Source: JAAXKN01 sp050259615 (GTDB lineage: Bacteria > Bacteroidota > Ignavibacteria > Ignavibacteriales > SURF-24). Taken from it: a DNA stretch of 10,941 bases. The notes under the pieces were generated by a model that worked only from the letters and a program-made list of their open reading frames with translations, did no database searches and was not told the DNA's origin. Made by a program: the position numbers and the translations under genes. Of the stretch, positions 6,867 to 10,941 are shown piece after piece; position 1 is the stretch's first letter, and each line of letters begins with the position of its first letter. The stretch is taken from assembly GCA_050259615.1 (NCBI GenBank), contig JBLNAZ010000066.1, positions 1 to 10,941 on the forward strand, in the 5' to 3' direction.

Positions 6867-9038
6867 ATGGAAGCCAATCTTATTTTGGCAATTAGCATTC
6901 TGGGACTTTTATTTGCCGCTTATTTAACACGCTACGTTCTAAAACAGGATACCGGGACCGCAAGGATGCAGGAGATATCCAACGCCATCAAACTTGGGGC
7001 GGAGGCCTTTCTGCGCCGGCAGAACAGGACCATCATTTACCTTGCCATTGCACTTGCAGCCTTTATATATATAATATATGCTTTTGTAAGAACCCCTAAC
7101 CCCCACGACCCCGCCAACCCCGCACAGCTTGCATTATGGACCACATTGTCTTTTGTGCTGGGGGCCGCCTGCTCTGTTGCTGCAGGTTATATGGGAATGT
7201 GGGTTGCAATACGTACAAATATCAGGACTGCAGCCGCTGCCATAAAAGGGATGAACGGCGCCCTGAGAATTGCATTAAGAGGCGGTGCTGTTTCGGGCTT
7301 CTTTGTAGTTGCATTGAGTCTTCTGGGTGTTGCAGGGCTCTTTACCATTGTCAGTTCCCTTGGAATTACAAACGACCCGGCAAAGATACCGCTTCTTATA
7401 GTAGGTTACGGTTTCGGAGCCAGCTTCGTAGCCCTCTTTGCTCAGCTTGGCGGCGGCATTTATACAAAAGCTGCCGACGTGGGAGCCGACCTGGTTGGAA
7501 AGGTTGAAGCAGGCATACCTGAAGATGACCCGCGCAACCCGGCCGTTATTGCCGACCTTGTGGGAGATAACGTGGGCGACTGCGCAGGCCGCGGCGCCGA
7601 CTTGTTCGAATCCACTGCAGCTGAAAATATCGGCGCCATGATTCTGGCCGCAGGACTTTACCGTGCAAATGCAGGTATATTTGAAGCACAGGGACTTTCG
7701 CTTCTTTCAGTGCTCCTCTTCCCACTGGTTGCCCGTGCTTTCGGTATTATTGCTTCTATAGTAGGTGTTCTTGTTGTAAAAACAAATGAAGAAGAAGACC
7801 CGATGAATGCCCTAAACCGCGGCTTTTATGTTACGGCGGGACTTGCCATGGTTGGTTTCTTTATTGCTTCAAGATGGCTTCTTGGAACCTACTACCTGAA
7901 CTTCTTTTTCTGCGGCGCTATAGGCGTTTTAATTTCACTGGCTTTCGTTTACCTTACTCAGTACTACACTGAATACCGCTACCGCCCTGTAAAATATATT
8001 GCCGAAGCCTCACAGACCGGCGCTGCAACCAATATCATTGCCGGACTTGCAGTCGGTATGGAATCTACAGGATTTCCTGTACTTGTTATCGGAACTGGCA
8101 TCGTCAGCACTTATTTCCTCGGGCAGAATTCGGGACTTAAAGACGCAGGACTCTTCGGTACAGCAGTAGCAACTATGGGTATGCTTGGAACAGCAGCCTA
8201 CATTCTTGCAATGGATACTTTCGGCCCCATTACAGATAACGCGGGCGGAATTGTGGAAATGAGTCAGCAGGAAGAATCGATCAGAAGGAAAACAGACCGT
8301 CTGGATTCAGTAGGCAACACAACCAAGGCACTTACAAAAGGTTACGCAGTAGGTTCTGCTGCTCTTGCGGCATTCCTCCTTTTCGGTGCTTACATTGATG
8401 AAGTAAGAAATTACGTTCCTAATTTCCAGCCTGTAATTAACCTGAACAAGCCTGAAGTTTTTGTGGGTGCAATACTTGGGGCAATGCTGGTTTATATTTT
8501 CTCATCACTGGCAATCAAGGCAGTAGGAAAAGCAGCATACTCAATTATTCGCAACGTTCGCGACCAGTTTAAGAATAACCCAGGCATTATGCTTGGAACT
8601 TCAAAGCCTGATTACGGTCAGTGCGTGGACATAGCAACAAAGGCAGCACTGCAGAAGATGGTTGTTCCGGGACTTTTGGTTGTAGGCATGACAGTAGGCG
8701 TTGGACTTATATTCAAATATATTTATTATTTGGGCGGCGGTGCAAGTAATCCTTCTGGCGCCAGCGGTGCAGAAGTAATTGGCGGATACCTGATGGTTGC
8801 AACAATTACGGGTATTTTATTTGCACTCTTCTTAAATAACGGCGGCGGCGCCTGGGATAACGCAAAGAAGTATATTGAGACCGGAGCTTACGGCGGAAGG
8901 CACACAGAGCCGCATAAGGCATCAGTTGTAGGCGACACTGTAGGCGATCCGTTCAAGGATACGGCAGGTCCCTCGCTTCACGTGCTTATAAAACTTTTAA
9001 GCACGCTGACACTCGTTCTGGCACCGTTATTTATCTAA
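6867..9038 (+). CDS. hppA: Membrane-bound proton-translocating pyrophosphatase, K+-independent type
   Basis: The 723-residue protein hydrolyses PPi and uses the energy to pump H+ across the cytoplasmic membrane. About 16 membrane helices are expected for the family and the hydrophobicity fits. The active-site signatures are intact: GGGIYTKAADVGADLVGKVE with D204, D208, K212 and E214; then DDPRNPAVIADLVGDNVGD and CAGRGADLFE (residues 220-248); GGGAWDNAKK (659-668); and VGDTVGDPFKDTAGPS (688-703). The subclass motif reads GNTTKALT with K487 and T490. In this family Lys and Thr at these sites mark K+-independent H+-pumps, while Ala and Gly mark K+-dependent, often Na+-pumping, enzymes. The start has AGGAGA 6 nt upstream. 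The gene stands alone between its extended -10 promoter and a terminator. Family confidence is very high, and subclass confidence good, since it rests on two residues. Confidence 0.97.
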   Translation: MEANLILAISILGLLFAAYLTRYVLKQDTGTARMQEISNAIKLGAEAFLRRQNRTIIYLAIALAAFIYIIYAFVRTPNPHDPANPAQLALWTTLSFVLGAACSVAAGYMGMWVAIRTNIRTAAAAIKGMNGALRIALRGGAVSGFFVVALSLLGVAGLFTIVSSLGITNDPAKIPLLIVGYGFGASFVALFAQLGGGIYTKAADVGADLVGKVEAGIPEDDPRNPAVIADLVGDNVGDCAGRGADLFESTAAENIGAMILAAGLYRANAGIFEAQGLSLLSVLLFPLVARAFGIIASIVGVLVVKTNEEEDPMNALNRGFYVTAGLAMVGFFIASRWLLGTYYLNFFFCGAIGVLISLAFVYLTQYYTEYRYRPVKYIAEASQTGAATNIIAGLAVGMESTGFPVLVIGTGIVSTYFLGQNSGLKDAGLFGTAVATMGMLGTAAYILAMDTFGPITDNAGGIVEMSQQEESIRRKTDRLDSVGNTTKALTKGYAVGSAALAAFLLFGAYIDEVRNYVPNFQPVINLNKPEVFVGAILGAMLVYIFSSLAIKAVGKAAYSIIRNVRDQFKNNPGIMLGTSKPDYGQCVDIATKAALQKMVVPGLLVVGMTVGVGLIFKYIYYLGGGASNPSGASGAEVIGGYLMVATITGILFALFLNNGGGAWDNAKKYIETGAYGGRHTEPHKASVVGDTVGDPFKDTAGPSLHVLIKLLSTLTLVLAPLFI

Positions 9039-9057
9039 AATAAAATGGCATAAAACT

Positions 9058-9089
9058 AAAAAGGCTGCACCAAAAATGCAGCCTTTTTT
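9058..9089. terminator. Bidirectional terminator between pyrophosphatase and the DUF2892-like gene
   Basis: The arms GGCTGCA (9063-9069) and TGCAGCC (9077-9083) enclose CCAAAAA. The stem is flanked by an A-run on the left and six T on the right, so it works as a hairpin plus U-tract on the plus strand and has a shorter U-tract on the minus strand. It begins 19 nt after the pyrophosphatase stop and ends just past the stop of the convergent gene at 9092, so it likely serves both. Confidence 0.9.
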
Positions 9090-9091
9090 AT

Positions 9092-9292
9092 TTAATCCTC
9101 TTCCCTCTCACCAAAATCAGTCCTGCAGCCCGTGGCGCCCCCGCAGGAATTTGTAATACCTGAGATCAATGGCGCCAGGCCTATAATTCCCATATACCTC
9201 GACTCGCCCTCGCCAATAAAAAGCCAGGAAAGCATGGCAAGCCCTATTGCAATTTTCACTATCCTTTGAACCAATGATACTGTAGAATTCAT
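9092..9292 (-). CDS. Small DUF2892-like (YgaP-type) inner membrane protein
   Basis: With the start at 9292 the product has 66 residues and begins MNSTVSLVQRIVKIAIG. Two hydrophobic segments (about residues 10-25 and 32-48) are joined by a short GEGESR loop. This agrees with the DUF2892 pattern: N-terminal Asn, an RI-VRIAIG-like entry to TM1, and GxxPLISGITN leading into a Cys-containing tail. The tail here is SCGGATGCRTDF, with two cysteines five residues apart, in place of the usual single CPxY-type motif. Longer in-frame readings would start at a TTG (9352) without a ribosome site and add a charged stretch before TM1, so I prefer 9292, preceded by a weak GATGGA. Members of this family often sit beside rhodanese domains, but none is nearby. 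Its role is unknown. It is convergent with the pyrophosphatase and divergent from the response regulator. Confidence 0.68.
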   Translation of the reverse strand: MNSTVSLVQRIVKIAIGLAMLSWLFIGEGESRYMGIIGLAPLISGITNSCGGATGCRTDFGEREED

Positions 9293-9337
9293 ATTCCATC
9301 TTTTTATTTTACTGATCTGATGAAAAATTACGAAAAA

Positions 9338-9350
9338 GGATTCAGAATCC
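9338..9350. promoter_or_regulatory. Palindrome GGATTCAGAATCC in the divergent intergenic region
   Basis: Perfect 6-bp arms, GGATTC and GAATCC, flank a single central A. It sits 46 bp upstream of the DUF2892-like start and 78 bp upstream of the response-regulator start, a plausible operator position for either. The 12 matched bases are suggestive only; I know of no regulator with this exact site. Confidence 0.3.
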
Positions 9351-9427
9351 AAATCTGCTCTTTTTACAAAAAACTGGTGATTTTTTCCCTTTTATTTATA
9401 TATTAGTGGTAAATATCAGGGGTCAAA

Positions 9428-10246
9428 ATGAAAGAAAATTACTTCAAAATCTTAATGATTGAAGACAGCCGCGGTTTTGCACAGCTGATTCTGGAAATGA
9501 TTGAAGAAGCCCGGGGTGCCGAAATAAATCTGGATCACGCATTCAGGCTTTCCAATGGCCTGGAGCTGTTGGAAAACGGGCATTATGATGTTATTCTGCT
9601 CGACTTGACGCTGCCCGACAGCATGGGGCTTGATACACTTAAAAAGGTAAAAGAATCTTATCCTGAAGTTCCGGTTGTTGTTATGACAAACCTGGATGAT
9701 GAGGAAACGGCCGCAAAGGCCCTGCAGGCAGGAGCACAGGACTATCTGGTTAAGGGGGATTTTGATACAAACCTGCTCGTACGTTCACTCAAATACGCAA
9801 TTGAAAGAAAACGCGCAAATGACCTGCTGAGAGAATCCGAGCAGATGCTTTCTGCTGTATTTCAGGAAATACCTTCTCTTATTGCAATAACTACATACAG
9901 GGAAGGGCTTTTTGTTGACGTAAACAGGGCATTTGAGACCATAACAGGCTACAGCCGCGATGATGTTCTGGCAAGGACTCTTTCTGAAGTAACTTTTTTC
10001 CGGACTGCAGAAGAGAAGGATAAATTCCAGAGAATTCTGAAGGAACAGGGTTCCATTCAGAATGTAGAAATCAGTTTTAAAAAGAAATCGGGTGAAGAGG
10101 TTACAGGACTCATCTCTGTGCGGAGGCTCAAGTTAAAGGGTAAAGAATGCCTTTTGAGCGTTTTTACAGACATATCGGAACGCAAACGCATTGAGGAACA
10201 CTTAAAATCGCTGCTCCAACTGCAGACCTCCGGGAAAAAGGACTGA
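9428..10246 (+). CDS. Response regulator with REC and PAS domains, no output domain
   Basis: The 272-residue cytoplasmic protein has an N-terminal receiver domain (about 1-125) with the complete phosphorylation site: acidic residues E12/D13, phospho-acceptor D59 in LLDLTLPDS, T87 and K109 in YLVKGDF. A helical linker (about 126-142, ERKRANDLLRESEQML) leads into a PAS domain (about 143-262) that ends in the common PAC closing SVFTDISERKRIEE. The protein then stops after a short helix, without a histidine-kinase, GGDEF or DNA-binding domain. AGGGG lies 5 nt before the start. Receiver-PAS proteins of this kind usually continue into a kinase, so this could be a stand-alone relay or scaffold, or a trimmed kinase. 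The next gene, a Crp/Fnr regulator, begins 78 bp downstream on the same strand, but the proteins have no proven link. The ligand of the PAS domain cannot be told from sequence. Confidence 0.9.
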   Translation: MKENYFKILMIEDSRGFAQLILEMIEEARGAEINLDHAFRLSNGLELLENGHYDVILLDLTLPDSMGLDTLKKVKESYPEVPVVVMTNLDDEETAAKALQAGAQDYLVKGDFDTNLLVRSLKYAIERKRANDLLRESEQMLSAVFQEIPSLIAITTYREGLFVDVNRAFETITGYSRDDVLARTLSEVTFFRTAEEKDKFQRILKEQGSIQNVEISFKKKSGEEVTGLISVRRLKLKGKECLLSVFTDISERKRIEEHLKSLLQLQTSGKKD

Positions 10247-10264
10247 CTTTTTCTCTTTTTAGCT

Positions 10265-10292
10265 TTGCATAAAGGTTAGTTTTGCTTATATT
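10265..10292 (+). promoter_or_regulatory. Possible promoter of the Crp/Fnr gene
   Basis: TTGCAT and TATATT are separated by 16 bp in the 78-bp gap before the Crp/Fnr start, giving a predicted start near 10299. The -10 matches consensus at five of six positions and the -35 at three. A weak hairpin, TCGGA/TCCGA (10292-10309) followed by TTTT, overlaps its downstream edge and could instead be a poor terminator of the response regulator. Confidence 0.28.
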
Positions 10293-10324
10293 CGGATTTA
10301 TTATTCCGATTTTATAAAAATTAA

Positions 10325-10941
10325 ATGGAAACAATTAAAGAAGATATTTTCCGGGACAAGCTGAGCACTCTGCCCTTGTTTTCAGAGCTGGACGAGTGTC
10401 AGATCAGGCAGGTAGCCGCAATCAGCAAAGAATGCCGTTACAAAAAAAACAGCATCGTATTCATGGAAGGTGAAAGCTACAGGGGATTTTTTGTAGTTCT
10501 GCAGGGATCTGTAAAAGTATACCGCTCTTCATCCTCGGGAAAAGAAGCCATACTGCATATAATAAGGCCTTTCAACGCATTTGCCGACGTGCCTCTTTTT
10601 GAAGGGGGTAATTATCCTGTCAGTGCGCAGACGCTTGAAGACAGCGTGCTGCTATTTATTCCGAAGGCCGAGTTCATAACGCTTCTGGAGAAGAACATTT
10701 CCATCAGTCTAAAGATGCTCGCAGGTTTTGCCAAAAGGCTTAAGGAGATGACGAACAAGGTAAAGGATCTTTCAGAGAAGGAAGTGATCAACCGCCTTTG
10801 CAGTTATCTTGTAAGTGAAGCGGAGATGAGCGGCAAAGCGGGTCTTCCGGAGCCATTTATAAAGCTTACGGTAACGAAAGCCACAATTGCGGCATATCTG
10901 GGAACGATTACAGAGACATTATCGCGCACATTCCGCAAGCT
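10325..10941 (+). CDS. Crp/Fnr-family transcriptional regulator (DNR-like), 3' end cut by window edge
   Basis: The first 205 codons are present; the family usually has 220-235 residues, so about 20-30 are missing. Residues 15-130 are a cyclic-nucleotide-binding-type sensor domain (LPLFSELDECQIRQVA, VLQGSVKVYR, FADVPLFEGGNYPVSAQT). A long dimerisation helix follows (about 131-155), then a winged helix-turn-helix with LTVTKATIAAYLGTITETLSRTFRK. E197, S200 and R201 match the E-x-x-S-R recognition residues that FNR-class proteins use to read TTGA half-sites. The only cysteines in the first 40 residues are C25 and C37, so the FNR four-cysteine Fe-S cluster is absent, which suits a DNR-like NO sensor or another effector. 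The cAMP-binding R-S signature of CRP is also not evident. No Shine-Dalgarno is apparent before the ATG; the leader is AT-rich. NO sensing is an inference. A likely target is the palindrome upstream of the NO reductase. Confidence 0.9.
   Translation, partial: METIKEDIFRDKLSTLPLFSELDECQIRQVAAISKECRYKKNSIVFMEGESYRGFFVVLQGSVKVYRSSSSGKEAILHIIRPFNAFADVPLFEGGNYPVSAQTLEDSVLLFIPKAEFITLLEKNISISLKMLAGFAKRLKEMTNKVKDLSEKEVINRLCSYLVSEAEMSGKAGLPEPFIKLTVTKATIAAYLGTITETLSRTFRK

Noticed and set aside
9293..9352. Longer N-terminus for the DUF2892-like protein
   Set aside because: It would need a TTG start at 9352 without a Shine-Dalgarno and adds a charged stretch absent from the family.

Overview
The window reads as chromosomal DNA from a Gram-negative, non-fermentative, partly anaerobic bacterium, most likely of the Bacteroidota/Ignavibacteria group. 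That placement is an inference from protein style (secreted DUF4139 protein, quinol-type NO reductase, K+-independent H+-pyrophosphatase), moderate GC content and AT-rich leaders. No rRNA or taxonomic marker gene is present. I saw no tRNA, rRNA, CRISPR array, insertion sequence or phage gene.

Positions 1-6450 are all on the minus strand. They hold a qNor-type nitric oxide reductase cut by the window edge (1-1969), a 345-bp intergenic region with a composite of three hairpins and a perfect FNR/DNR-type palindrome, a two-gene unit of secreted or membrane proteins (a DUF4139 protein followed by a degenerate SNase-like protein with a membrane domain), and an APC-superfamily amino acid permease ending in a strong terminator. 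A 416-bp intergenic region follows. The plus strand then carries a membrane H+-pyrophosphatase (6867-9038), whose terminator lies between it and a small convergent DUF2892-like membrane protein (9092-9292, minus). Last come a REC-PAS response regulator (9428-10246) and a Crp/Fnr-family regulator truncated by the window end (10325-10941).

The best functional link is between the two ends. The Crp/Fnr protein lacks N-terminal Fe-S cysteines and has the E-x-x-S-R recognition helix of the FNR/DNR class. The NO reductase promoter region carries TTGACTTAAGTCAA, the half-site pattern that class reads, centred about 61 bp upstream of the predicted transcription start. This suggests, but does not prove, NO- or nitrogen-oxide-responsive control of the reductase by this or a related regulator. 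The pyrophosphatase adds proton motive force from PPi and would suit energy-limited anaerobic growth.

I did not find a clearly new multi-gene system. The least explained items are the hairpin composite at 2176-2310, the SNase-like/membrane fusion, and an orphan terminator-like hairpin upstream of the pyrophosphatase.
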